Counted from the first letter of the stretch, positions 26,064 through 34,485 are shown. The stretch: 48,820 nucleotides of DNA from Gammaproteobacteria bacterium (GCA_022340645.1 JAJDNP010000003.1:1-48820); one strand, 5' to 3'. The notes: a model not told the origin generated them from the letters alone. Numbers and translations: made by a program.

Positions 26064-26094
26064 ACTAGCAATCTGTAACTACCAGACTGCTAGT
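26064..26094. repeat. Hairpin in the gap between the candidate RNA and the small peptide gene
   Basis: CTAGCAATCTG and CAGACTGCTAG pair with one mismatch around a seven-base loop. The rest of 25746-26169 shows no gene. On the minus strand the hairpin lies about 75 bases after the stop of the 28-residue peptide gene, but it has no T run. Confidence 0.5.
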
Positions 26095-26169
26095 CCACAA
26101 AGTTCACATTGAATGTATTGATTCTGTTTGGACCCATTTGAAGTTTTGTCTCATTTATTCTAAGACCTT

Positions 26170-26256
26170 TCACTGTCTAGCCAGATTAACAACAGCCACT
26201 GTTGTGAATGCTGCGTAAGCTAGAAGCACATAAGTCAGGGTGTCAATAATTATCAT
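26170..26256 (-). CDS. Small single-pass membrane peptide (28 aa)
   Basis: The ATG at 26254-26256 is preceded by AGGAGGTG with about eight bases between, close to a perfect ribosome binding site. It opens 28 codons, MIIIDTLTYVLLAYAAF then TTVAVVNLARQ, ending at TGA. The peptide is a single hydrophobic helix with an acidic residue near the N-terminus and an Arg-Gln end. Such peptides are typical of small subunits of membrane complexes or of type I toxins. No partner gene is adjacent, and its identity is unknown. Confidence 0.6.
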   Translation of the reverse strand: MIIIDTLTYVLLAYAAFTTVAVVNLARQ

Positions 26257-26482
26257 TATGACGCACCTCCTTCTGGGTTAAAACTGATAGTTAGTATAGT
26301 CTAATATAATTAGATTCTAGATGATTAATATCAAATTTAAAAAAATATAATATATTTGTAACAAGCCCATGCAATCAGGATATTTACCCAAATTTACCTT
26401 ACAAATACCATGCATTTATATAACGCCATGATTACTAAAGAACTGCGTTTTACCGTGGCAGTACATATCCTGAAATATCACT

Positions 26483-26514
26483 TAATACATTAGAAAAATA
26501 TAATGTAGTATAAT
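26483..26514 (+). promoter_or_regulatory. Possible promoter with two TATAAT boxes
   Basis: Two TATAAT hexamers lie ten bases apart (26499-26504 and 26509-26514), 40-60 bases before the ATG of the repeat-bearing membrane protein. The -35 region is AT-rich and has no good TTGACA match, so this is tentative. Confidence 0.35.
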
Positions 26515-26555
26515 TTCGGCGCTTGTCGATGACGAAGACCATAGAGATAATAGCC

Positions 26556-27644
26556 ATGACTGATAAACCAGATGAGAGCAGCGAGAAGTCCCCTGACACA
26601 CCTGATACAGCTGCATCAAAAGAGAAAACAGCCTCAACTGATAATCCAGATACGAGCAGCAAAAATCCCTCTGGCACACCTGATACAGCCGCATCGAAAG
26701 ACACCGCAGACACATCGGAGAAACCTGATGTGGACAGCAAGAAATCTGCTGACACCCCGGACACAGGAGCAGCAAAAAAGACCGCTTTTACAACAGACAA
26801 GCCTGATGCAAGCAGCAGCGCTCCCTCGAGTACCGCTAAATCTGCAGCACCAAAAAAGAAAGCACAAAAAAAATCTGAGGCTAATACATCTTCAGTAAAG
26901 AAGAAAGCCGCCACTAAAAAGAAAGCGGTAAAAGAAGCAGAAGCCGAAAAAGATGAAGCAAAACAGCCCGCAGTAAAAAACAGGCGGATGAGCAGCACTG
27001 TCGGACGCCGCGTCGAAGACAAGGTGATGCCAGGACTGCTGCAAAACCTGCAGGGCGTATTTGACAAAATCCATCATGATAATCGCGATCAGGACCGCGT
27101 GCGCGACCAGATGGTGCGCGACTTTAATATCCATCTGCAGCGATCTTTCAAGAATATGCACAAGGAGCTGGAAGACCGCGAGAAGATCCTGGAACAAAGA
27201 TTAAAAAGCATAGACAGTACGCACAACTTCGAAATTAAACGCTTCAAGTTAATGTCTGTACCGCTAACGATTCTTACCCTGGTGGCACTCGTCTACCTGT
27301 TTTACGTGGTACGCGTGATGGAAATAGCGATGAGCAGCATGTCCAAGGACATGAATCAGATGACCAGTTATATGGAAGTAATTACTCAAGACACACATGC
27401 GTTATCAATAAATACCGAGGCCATGGTTCAAAATACAGCTGACATGGTGACTAACACTACTGACATGGTTACTCATACAGGCGATATGGTTACCAGCGTG
27501 CAAGACATGAACAATGAAATACGAGCAATGAATCAACAAATTGGTAACCTGAACGTAACGGTGAATAATCTTGCGGTTGATGTAAACCGTATGACCCGTA
27601 CCGTTGGACCGACAATGAAAGGAATTAATAAATTTATCCCTTAA
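26556..27644 (+). CDS. Membrane-anchored protein with 26-residue repeats and basic H1-like region
   Basis: From the ATG at 26556 the first 100 residues contain three consecutive 26-residue units (residues 4-29, 30-55, 56-81) sharing the core TPDTAASK or TPDTGAAK, and a partial fourth. A lysine/alanine-rich stretch resembling histone H1 tails follows (PKKKAQKKSEANTSSVKKKA). Then comes a charged helical region, one membrane helix at about residues 231-253 and a coiled-coil tail with threefold NTxDMVT heptads. The N-terminal region should be cytoplasmic. ATG and TTG codons at 26529 and 26523 could extend the protein. The family is not recognised and codon use fits the host. Confidence 0.75.
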   Translation: MTDKPDESSEKSPDTPDTAASKEKTASTDNPDTSSKNPSGTPDTAASKDTADTSEKPDVDSKKSADTPDTGAAKKTAFTTDKPDASSSAPSSTAKSAAPKKKAQKKSEANTSSVKKKAATKKKAVKEAEAEKDEAKQPAVKNRRMSSTVGRRVEDKVMPGLLQNLQGVFDKIHHDNRDQDRVRDQMVRDFNIHLQRSFKNMHKELEDREKILEQRLKSIDSTHNFEIKRFKLMSVPLTILTLVALVYLFYVVRVMEIAMSSMSKDMNQMTSYMEVITQDTHALSINTEAMVQNTADMVTNTTDMVTHTGDMVTSVQDMNNEIRAMNQQIGNLNVTVNNLAVDVNRMTRTVGPTMKGINKFIP

Positions 27645-27830
27645 GGATAAACCTGAGGATGTACCCAAAGTTAACCATCTTCACCATTTTGTCCTGATGT
27701 TATAAATGGGACTACTAACAACCACGTAGAATTAAAATGCAAACACATTTATAACTGCCCACATAAGCCAGATAGAAACAAATGGAAAAAGGGAAGATAA
27801 TCAGGATGATTGTTTGACTGTTATTTATAA

Positions 27831-28475
27831 GTGTTTAAACTTCCCGTTCTTCGAGATACACGTATTCGCACACCTATGCATGATGAAACAAGCACCGGAA
27901 AAGCCGGGCAGATACCCTTTCGTTACAAGGCACTGATGGCTGTGGTAGCTGCCGTCACGCTCCTTGCCGTATGGCTGGTACCGGAAAACAGGCAGCCGAC
28001 ACCCCCACCCCTGCCCGAATTACCGGCAACTCAAAAGGGCGATACGGCTCTGCCCCAGCCAGCCGAGGGTGGCACAGCAGTCATGCGGGAGGGAGACAGA
28101 GCGCGGGCCTTCGTCGCCAGCTTGCGCAGCGACCGTACGGAGCCCGATCCGGATACGGTTTTCGTCGAGGCCGAACGACTGCAGGGCGAGGGATATACCG
28201 TTGACGCCCACCTGCTGTATCGCTTTGCCGCACGTCACGGCCACGGGCAGGCCGCTCTGCTACTGGGGACTCAGGCCGATCCCGCCTTCCACACTGCGGC
28301 CAGCCCTGACTTGCTGAAAGACCAACCCGAACAGGCCTACAAGTGGTACAGCATGGCTGTCGCTGCGGGGATCGACGAAGCTGCCGTACGTCTGCGGGCT
28401 CTACGCAAGCGCGTGGAGCAGTCAGCTTCGGCCGGTGACGAACACGCCCAGCGCCTGCTGCTTCTGTGGCAATAG
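27831..28475 (+). CDS. Membrane-anchored Sel1/TPR-like protein
   Basis: A single N-terminal hydrophobic segment (YKALMAVVAAVTLLAVWLV, about residues 32-50) anchors the protein. A proline-rich linker and two helical units follow that resemble Sel1 repeats (AHLLYRFAARHGHGQAALLLG and QAYKWYSMAVAAGIDEAAVR). The C-terminal part should be periplasmic. The GTG at 27831 is the longest start; an ATG at 27876 is also possible. It is the first gene of a G+C-rich operon and ends 21 bases before the vWA gene. A scaffolding role is inference. Confidence 0.7.
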   Translation: MFKLPVLRDTRIRTPMHDETSTGKAGQIPFRYKALMAVVAAVTLLAVWLVPENRQPTPPPLPELPATQKGDTALPQPAEGGTAVMREGDRARAFVASLRSDRTEPDPDTVFVEAERLQGEGYTVDAHLLYRFAARHGHGQAALLLGTQADPAFHTAASPDLLKDQPEQAYKWYSMAVAAGIDEAAVRLRALRKRVEQSASAGDEHAQRLLLLWQ

Positions 28476-28495
28476 TTTTGTGAGAGATTGAAATT

Positions 28496-30454
28496 ATGAC
28501 AAAGTTTTTGATGGTACTCGTGCTCGGCATGATGCCCCTGCTGGCGTTCAGCGCCGAACCAGCCGGTGGCGGCGATGCGCCGCTGTTAATGAAAGGCAAG
28601 CACGAACTTTACCAGCGCGTGCTGGCGGTGCCGGACGCCCGCATGGCCACTGAAGCGGGCGGACAGGTCCGCGAGGCGGTGATACCATTTACTGCGTTCT
28701 ATGTTTATGCACGTCGCACTATAGCCGGCAAGGAGTGGCTACAGGTTGGCACGGATCGACATGGTAGCCGCGCCGGCTGGCTGCCGCTCGCCAGTACGCT
28801 GGAGTGGAACCATGGACTAACAGCCGCTTTTCGTGATCCGGTCGGGCATGATCGGGTGCTGCTGTTCAAGGATCAGGAAGCTGTGAGCAAGCTTGCCCGG
28901 CAACGCGACCAGGCAGCCTATGATCGACTCTACCAGGAGGCGGTGCAGGATAAGCTCCCCGCAGACTCACCGGTAATCGCCATTCAGCCGCCCGGCTACA
29001 TTGATATCCGCGAAGATTTCTACCTGGTACCTATCCGTCGCCACGAGGATATCTACCTTGGTAGTGAGAAGGCGCGTCTGCTCGAGGTATCGAGCGTTCC
29101 GCTGGTTAGCGAACAGGCCATAGCAGACCAGAAGCCGATCGGCTCGCACGCCTACACTGCGGGACTGGTGTTCGTCATTGATTCCACGCTGTCGATGGAC
29201 CCCTACATCGATCGGACCCGGGAAGCGGTCGAGAGAATCTATGACACACTGGGCAAGGCGAAATTGCTCGGTAATGTGAACTTCGGGCTTGTGGCCTTTC
29301 GCGATAACCTGGCAGCCGCCCCCCGCCTGGAGTATCTCACGCGTAACTATGTAAACCTGGAACAGGGCAGAGACGGAGCGGGTTTTCTATCCCGGGTAAA
29401 ATCGTTACAGGCAGCCAGCACCTCCAGCCGGGACTTCAAGGAGGATGCTTACGCCGGTGTAAAGCAGGCAATCGAGTCTATGAACTGGAGCGGCCACGAT
29501 GCGCGCTATGTCGTACTGGTTACCGATGCAGGTGCGCGTGACGCCAACGACCCGCTTTCCAGCACCGGCCTGGGCGCCGCCAGCCTGCGGCAACTGGCCC
29601 TGGACAAGGGTGTCGCCATCTTCGTACTGCATTTGCTGACGCCGGCCACCATGGCGGATCACGCTCGCGACGCCGAGCAGTATCGCGAGCTTGCAGATTT
29701 TCCGGGCATCGGCAGCCTTTACTACGGTGTGCCCACCGGAAATGTCCAGCAGTTCGGTAAGGTTCTGGATGCGCTGGCTGGCCAGATCACCGAGCAGGTG
29801 CGGCTGGCTGCGGCAGATCAGGAATTAACGACGCCAGTGCCAGCCAGCGATGACGTGCAGCTTGCGAGTTTACAGGCCAGGGTCGCAAAACTCGGCCATG
29901 CGTTGCGCATGCGTTATCTGCAGAAGTCCGAGGGCGGTCAGGTGCCGAAAGTGTTTGATGCGTGGATGCTGGACCGCGACTTTCGCGACCCGGAACGTCA
30001 GACCCTGGATGTTAGAGTGCTGCTCTCTCGTGACCAGCTCTCAGAGCTTCATGACGTGCTTACCCAGGTGCTGGACACTGCCGAGGAAGGGCTGTTGTCA
30101 CCACAAAACTTCCTCAACGAGCTGAAGAGCCTCGCTGCGACCGTCTCGCGCAGCCCCGAGCAGCTGGGCGTCACCACGGCTACTACCGCGGGCAAGGGTA
30201 ACAGCCTGGCGGATCTGGGTTTCATGCAGGAATACATCGAGGATCTTCCCTACACCGGTGAAGTGATGGGACTGTCTCTGGATGACTGGCAGAGCTGGTC
30301 GACGCTGCGACAGGTTGCCTTTCTCAACCGCCTGGAGGAAAAGGTCAGCTATTATCGTGCGTTGCACGATCATACCGACCTCTGGGTCAGTCTTGACGGC
30401 GGACCTGTGAGCGGTGATTCGGTCTATCCTGTTCCACTGGAGATGCTTCCCTAG
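28496..30454 (+). CDS. Exported SH3-like / von Willebrand factor A protein (PpkA C-terminal-like)
   Basis: A signal peptide (FLMVLVLGMMPLLAFSA) is followed by an SH3-like stretch at about residues 36-100 (ELYQRVLAVPDAR ... RAGWLPLA) and a vWA domain. Its MIDAS motif reads VFVIDSTLSMDPYIDRTRE (Asp229, Thr231, Ser233), with VVLVTDAGARD further on. The C-terminal 200 residues are helical. From memory the vWA region resembles the periplasmic sensor half of the type VI secretion kinase PpkA, but here there is no kinase and no membrane helix after the signal peptide. Expected in the periplasm as a metal-dependent binding protein. It is the second gene of the operon. Confidence 0.8.
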   Translation: MTKFLMVLVLGMMPLLAFSAEPAGGGDAPLLMKGKHELYQRVLAVPDARMATEAGGQVREAVIPFTAFYVYARRTIAGKEWLQVGTDRHGSRAGWLPLASTLEWNHGLTAAFRDPVGHDRVLLFKDQEAVSKLARQRDQAAYDRLYQEAVQDKLPADSPVIAIQPPGYIDIREDFYLVPIRRHEDIYLGSEKARLLEVSSVPLVSEQAIADQKPIGSHAYTAGLVFVIDSTLSMDPYIDRTREAVERIYDTLGKAKLLGNVNFGLVAFRDNLAAAPRLEYLTRNYVNLEQGRDGAGFLSRVKSLQAASTSSRDFKEDAYAGVKQAIESMNWSGHDARYVVLVTDAGARDANDPLSSTGLGAASLRQLALDKGVAIFVLHLLTPATMADHARDAEQYRELADFPGIGSLYYGVPTGNVQQFGKVLDALAGQITEQVRLAAADQELTTPVPASDDVQLASLQARVAKLGHALRMRYLQKSEGGQVPKVFDAWMLDRDFRDPERQTLDVRVLLSRDQLSELHDVLTQVLDTAEEGLLSPQNFLNELKSLAATVSRSPEQLGVTTATTAGKGNSLADLGFMQEYIEDLPYTGEVMGLSLDDWQSWSTLRQVAFLNRLEEKVSYYRALHDHTDLWVSLDGGPVSGDSVYPVPLEMLP

Positions 30455-30576
30455 GGCCGGATGACGGTGTCGAATATGCAACAGACAAGGTGTTGTTATA
30501 GAAATCCCGGTCGCGGACCCGGTTTATCCTCGTGCGCCGGCATGCGGAAACCCAGCGATACTCCAGGCTGTGCAAT

Positions 30577-31341
30577 TTGAGTAAGGTGATTTCCACAGCA
30601 CAGACATCCGAGCAGCCGCTCATCTATCACCTGCGAGATGTGGTCAAGACCCGCGAAGCCGAGGGCGTGGCTTTTCGTCTCAGGATCCCGAGCCTGCAAA
30701 TCGCCATGGGCGAGAAGATTGCGCTGATCGGCGAATCTGGCTGCGGCAAGTCGACCCTGCTGGACATGCTCGCCTTCATTCTGCAGCCATCCGCCGTCGG
30801 CGCCTTCCGCTTTCGGCCCGAGCGCAACGGGGAACCGCTGGATATTCAGGACTACTGGAAAAACGGCAGGCTCAACGAACTGGGCGATCTGCGCAAACGT
30901 CATATTGGCTACGTCATGCAGACCGGTGGTCTGCTCCCCTACCTGACGGTCCGGGACAACATGAATCTGTGCCGCAGCGTACTTGGGCTTCGCCCCGATG
31001 GCATGGTTGAGCACGTGGCTGAAGAACTTGGCATCACCGCCCATCTGGGCAAACTGCCGGATGCGCTATCCACCGGCGAACGCCAGCGGGTGGCCATCGG
31101 CCGCGCAGTCGCTCACCGACCCTCCATCGTAATCGCCGATGAGCCTACCGCTTCCCTCGATCCCTACGCTGCCGAGAAGGTGATGTCCATGTTCATTGGT
31201 CTGGCGGAGGAATTCAACATCACAGTGATTCTGGCCAGCCATGCCTGGCGGAATATTAAGCAGCTGGGGCTGCGTCGGCTTACCCATCGGACCACCTGTG
31301 ATGCCGACAATAAGCTGACCGAGACCATGGTGAGCGGTTGA
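30577..31341 (+). CDS. ABC transporter ATP-binding protein (LolD/MacB/TagT type)
   Basis: The protein has Walker A GESGCGKST, the Q-loop region GYVMQTGGLLPYLTV, signature LSTGERQRVAIGRA, Walker B IVIADEPTASLD and the H-loop LASHAW, all intact. It is in the LolD/FtsE/MacB class. Start choice is unsure: a GTG at 30532 gives 15 more residues, while the TTG at 30577 has an AGG about ten bases upstream; I prefer the latter. Four bases separate its stop from the permease ATG, and the two surely work together. Confidence 0.92.
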   Translation: MSKVISTAQTSEQPLIYHLRDVVKTREAEGVAFRLRIPSLQIAMGEKIALIGESGCGKSTLLDMLAFILQPSAVGAFRFRPERNGEPLDIQDYWKNGRLNELGDLRKRHIGYVMQTGGLLPYLTVRDNMNLCRSVLGLRPDGMVEHVAEELGITAHLGKLPDALSTGERQRVAIGRAVAHRPSIVIADEPTASLDPYAAEKVMSMFIGLAEEFNITVILASHAWRNIKQLGLRRLTHRTTCDADNKLTETMVSG

Positions 31342-31344
31342 ACC

Positions 31345-32556
31345 ATGGCCGGGTCCTGGAGCAAGGTTTTTCGCCTGGCAAGTCGTGACTATGTTCATGA
31401 ATGGCTGATGTCGGGCTGCTTCGTCCTCGCTCTGGCGGCAGTGCTGGGGCCCATGATGGTGCTGTTCGGGCTTAAGTTCGGCATCGTCGGTGCTATGGTG
31501 GATGAGCTGATCGAGAATCCCCTCAACAGAGAGATTCGCCCCGTCGGCAGCGGCTATTACGACCACGCCTGGCTGGAGAGTGTACGTGCGCGACCGGATG
31601 TAGCCTTCCTGGTACCACGTACCCGCAGCATCGCTGCAACGATTGAACTCAGCAGTCAGCATTCATCCCGCATTGTAACGGTGGAGCTGATGGCCTCGGA
31701 TCATGGCGATCCGCTACTGCCGCAGGACAGTCCGCTGCCGGAGGGCACCACCCGGGTAGTGCTATCCCGGAGCGCGGCTGACAAGCTGGACGTAGCGCCT
31801 GGTGACATACTGGACGGCAGTCTCGCCCGGCGGTTTCGCGGCCAACAGGAACGCGTGCACCTACCTTTGAGCGTAGCAGCGATCGCACCGGCACAAGCGT
31901 TCACGCGCGACGGCGCCTTCGTCTCGTTGACGCTGCTTGAGGCGCTGGAGGATTTCCGGGACGGGCGAGCAGTGCCTCCTCTCGGCTGGGAGGGCGAGCC
32001 CGCTGATGCCAATCGAACCTACCCGGGCTTCCGACTCTACGCGCGCACCATCTATGACGTGGAGGGCCTGCGGGACGCCTTCGCAAGGCTCAATGTGGAC
32101 GTGCATACTCGCAGCGCCGAAATCGAGCTGGTGCAGCGCATGAACCGCAATCTGACGGCCATCTACTGGGCGATTGCCATAGTCGGTCTGGTGGGTTTCT
32201 CGCTGTCACTGGGGGCAAGCCTGTGGGCGAATATAGACCGCAAGCGCAAGGAACTGTCGGTATTGCGCCTGGTAGGGTTCCGCACTGCCGACATCGTCTG
32301 GTTTCCCATGGTGCAGGCGCTGTTCACCGCCGTCCTGGGCTGGGCGCTTGCGGTGGCAATATACCTGGCAACAGCCCTGGTCATCAATGATATGCTGGCG
32401 GCGCAGCTGGAAACGGGGCAACAAGTTTGCCGGTTACTGCCCTGGCACTACGCGATAGCACTACTACTGACCTGCACCGCCGCCGTGCTCGCGGCGGGGC
32501 TTGCCGGCCTGCGTTCGGCACGCGTCGAGCCATCCGAGGGTCTGCGAGACCTGTGA
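31345..32556 (+). CDS. FtsX/MacB-type ABC permease (TagS-like)
   Basis: The 403-residue protein has one membrane helix near the N-terminus, a large periplasmic domain (about residues 50-260) and three more helices at about 268-290, 310-335 and 370-390. This is the one-plus-three topology of LolC, MacB and FtsX. The IDRKRKELSVLRLVGF sequence after the second helix is the coupling region typical of this class. With the ATPase it should form a mechanotransmission complex that does not itself transport small solutes. Its stop codon lies inside the terminator. Confidence 0.9.
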   Translation: MAGSWSKVFRLASRDYVHEWLMSGCFVLALAAVLGPMMVLFGLKFGIVGAMVDELIENPLNREIRPVGSGYYDHAWLESVRARPDVAFLVPRTRSIAATIELSSQHSSRIVTVELMASDHGDPLLPQDSPLPEGTTRVVLSRSAADKLDVAPGDILDGSLARRFRGQQERVHLPLSVAAIAPAQAFTRDGAFVSLTLLEALEDFRDGRAVPPLGWEGEPADANRTYPGFRLYARTIYDVEGLRDAFARLNVDVHTRSAEIELVQRMNRNLTAIYWAIAIVGLVGFSLSLGASLWANIDRKRKELSVLRLVGFRTADIVWFPMVQALFTAVLGWALAVAIYLATALVINDMLAAQLETGQQVCRLLPWHYAIALLLTCTAAVLAAGLAGLRSARVEPSEGLRDL

Positions 32557-32569
32557 CACAGGTTTTTTT
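32549..32569 (+). terminator. Rho-independent terminator overlapping the permease stop
   Basis: ACCTGT and ACAGGT form a six-base stem with loop GAC, followed by seven T. The TGA stop of the permease lies within the stem, so the four-gene operon ends here. Confidence 0.7.
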
Positions 32570-32719
32570 GTGCTGAAGTCCATTGTTGGCCGTATATTGG
32601 TATCGCTACCAACACCTGGGTGTCTGCTTTCAGTACCTTTAACACGCTGAGTAAATTTCACCTTATGGCTGCCAGGGTTCGTTAACTCCCTGTCGACTTA
32701 TGATCCTGGCCGCACAAAT

Positions 32720-32742
32720 ACGGCCATGAGCAGACTGCCAGA
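32720..32742 (+). repeat. Dispersed repeat copy 1 (GGCCATG-CAGACTG)
   Basis: ACGGCCATGAGCAGACTGCC at 32720-32739 plus AGA differs by one base in 23 from the copy at 33801-33823. The gap 32557-32866 otherwise holds the operon terminator and an IS-end-like sequence. Confidence 0.7.
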
Positions 32743-32765
32743 AAAAGACCCCTCCTATATAACGG

Positions 32766-32780
32766 GGCTTTGTTGCATAA
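32766..32780. mobile_element. Possible remnant of an IS903-type terminal repeat
   Basis: GGCTTTGTTGCATAA matches in 14 of 15 positions the start of the IS903 terminal inverted repeat as I remember it (GGCTTTGTTGAATAA). No transposase and no second end are visible, so this would be a solitary footprint or chance. Confidence 0.25.
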
Positions 32781-32866
32781 GGTTTGATTCTCTGTAAGTA
32801 TTTTATAAAAAATAATTTTATGGAATAATCAATGATTTACTGATTTATAAACTCAGGAGCATCATA

Positions 32867-33082
32867 ATGGATCTTTTCAAAAATAATGTTGGAAAAATCG
32901 ATCGCATCATCCGAATTGTAGTCGGCATAATTTTGGTCGGAAATGTTTTTTATGCTTTACATCACCCAATTGGCTGGTTAGGTGTTATTTTGATCGTCAC
33001 AGGTATCGCTGGAAAATGCCCTCTTTATTCAATTATTGGTATCAATACCAGGCCACTATCTGAAAAAGCAGGCCTTAAATAA
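32867..33082 (+). CDS. DUF2892 membrane protein (YgaP-like membrane domain)
   Basis: The 71-residue protein has the family opening MDLFKNNVGKIDRIIRIVVG. Two membrane helices follow (about residues 15-31 and 34-51), with GIAGKCPLYSIIGINT after the second. An AGGAG lies eight bases before the ATG. In other genomes this module is fused or adjacent to rhodanese domains, but none is here. It precedes the GlsB-like gene by 27 bases, so the two form an operon. Confidence 0.88.
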   Translation: MDLFKNNVGKIDRIIRIVVGIILVGNVFYALHHPIGWLGVILIVTGIAGKCPLYSIIGINTRPLSEKAGLK

Positions 33083-33109
33083 ATCGATACAATATGTAAA
33101 GGAAAGTAG

Positions 33110-33364
33110 ATGGAAACACAAAGTATCATAATGATGGTCCTGATTGGTTCAATAGCTGGATGGCTTGCTGGACTAATAATGGGTAAAGGAATGGGTTTTA
33201 TAGTCAATGTGCTGATTGGTATTGCTGGTGCTTTTGTCGGCAGTTATCTATTTGACTTAATTGGTTTCTCAGTAGGTAGAGGTTTAATCGGAATTATTAT
33301 GACCGCAACTGCCGGTGCAGTTGTTTTGCTTTTTATTGCCAGTCTTTTAAGAAAATTACAATAA
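33110..33364 (+). CDS. GlsB/YeaQ/YmgE family stress-response membrane protein
   Basis: The 84-residue protein consists of three hydrophobic helices with the family pattern IGSIAGWLAGLIMGKGMGFI, then NVLIGIAGAFVGSYLFDLIG and GLIGIIMTATAGAVVLLFI. It has a good AAAGGAAA ribosome binding site. Family members are induced by stress in other bacteria; the older name transglycosylase-associated protein is not backed by activity. Confidence 0.9.
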   Translation: METQSIIMMVLIGSIAGWLAGLIMGKGMGFIVNVLIGIAGAFVGSYLFDLIGFSVGRGLIGIIMTATAGAVVLLFIASLLRKLQ

Positions 33365-33476
33365 ACTCCTAAACCTGGTGTCTGATAAGGGCCGACTTTC
33401 TCTGCCATCTATATTTCATAAAGATCTGCTACGTGTTGTTAATGGATGCACAAGATTTGTTGTTTAACGTGCGAGT

Positions 33477-33500
33477 ACGGCCATGTACAGACTGTCAGGA
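33477..33500 (+). repeat. Dispersed repeat copy 2 (GGCCATG-CAGACTG)
   Basis: ACGGCCATGTACAGACTGTC differs by a few bases from copies 1 and 3. It lies just before the large inverted repeat at 33513-33658. Confidence 0.65.
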
Positions 33501-33512
33501 AAAACTAATTTT

Positions 33513-33658
33513 TTCCGCAAATGAACGCAAATACACGCAAATAATAAACATTGGTAAAAACGATTCCAGGCTATTAAATATCTGTGTTCATCTGCGCTTA
33601 TCTGTGGATAATTTATTTTTTTTAATAATTCGCGTGTATTTGCGTTCATTTGCGGAAG
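33513..33658. repeat. 30-base inverted repeat, CGCAAAT family
   Basis: The arms 33513-33542 and 33629-33658 are reverse complements with one mismatch (TTCCGCAAATGAACGCAAAT start). The interior contains a degenerate third copy of the same motif near 33585-33608. A cousin lies at 42752-42855. It is the main content of the gene-free stretch 33365-34005. Confidence 0.92.
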
Positions 33659-33800
33659 AATCTAATAGTTTTTTCTTTTTCACCAAGGGGCATTCAGGGT
33701 CGCCTTTTCTCCGTCAGGTGAATATTTCGAGAGTCCGTTAATGAAAACTCATCGTATCCTGGTTAGCGGTCTCTCATATATTTGCATCAGTAGGGCATCT

Positions 33801-33823
33801 ACGGCCATGTGCAGACTGCCAGA
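33801..33823 (+). repeat. Dispersed repeat copy 3 (GGCCATG-CAGACTG)
   Basis: ACGGCCATGTGCAGACTGCC plus AGA, nearly identical to copy 1. A short heptamer duplication, CTTCGCACTTCGCAC, follows at about 33836. The remainder to 34005 shows no gene. Confidence 0.7.
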
Positions 33824-34005
33824 CAAACAGAACTTCGCACTTCGCACGGTGACGGGGCTGATTTGTGTAATGTTTATCTAATACTAAAGGTGTGATTTCT
33901 GCCTAGCTAATACTAGTTAAACAATTCAGGCCGGCGCCAAACATAGTGAGGCCTGAAACGTCTGCCTGCCGATATCAGTGGACAGTTTCATGTGCCGTGA
34001 AATCT

Positions 34006-34485
34006 TTATCTGACTGGATTGTCTATCCCCCAGTCGATGCTCGAGTTAGCCGGCCGGCCTGCAGAGCGGGGGTTCATATACACTCTGAAGTTCCTGGTTT
34101 GCTGGCTTCCAGCGAGGTACACCACCAGGCTACCTTCGACACGGTAACTATCGTCAGTAAGGTTCAACCCGCCGTATGCAATATCAGCATGCAGATCACC
34201 CGCATCCAGCCCCGCCGCAAGACTCGCCGAAGTGTCTGGCAGCGGGGTCACCTTGTGCGTCAGGCTGTTGGTCACCGCCACTCCGTGAACCCCGACTCGC
34301 AAGACTTGCCTGGTTTTGGTACGGTATTGCAGTAACAGTGTATTGCCTTCACGCTCAGCTACTATCAACACCCTGAGTACGCCCTTGTACACTGGAATAT
34401 CTGCGGCACTGGCGTTGGTAACCGGCACCAGAACCAGGCATATCACCAATGGCAACTGGACCAGTACCCATTTAAATATATTCAT
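34006..34485 (-). CDS. Exported hypothetical protein (159 aa)
   Basis: A signal peptide (WVLVQLPLVICLVLVPVTNASA, cut near Ala27) is followed by a beta-rich domain (VLRVLIVAEREGNTLLLQY, LRVGVHGVAVTN, SLVVYLAGSQQTRNFRVYM) of about 130 residues without cysteines. I do not recognise the family. It stands alone on the minus strand and should be in the periplasm or outer membrane space. Confidence 0.7.
   Translation of the reverse strand: MNIFKWVLVQLPLVICLVLVPVTNASAADIPVYKGVLRVLIVAEREGNTLLLQYRTKTRQVLRVGVHGVAVTNSLTHKVTPLPDTSASLAAGLDAGDLHADIAYGGLNLTDDSYRVEGSLVVYLAGSQQTRNFRVYMNPRSAGRPANSSIDWGIDNPVR

Noticed and set aside
27831-32556. A complete type VI secretion locus
   Set aside because: No tss, hcp, vgrG, clpV or kinase genes are present in the window; only a TagST-like pair and a vWA protein are seen.
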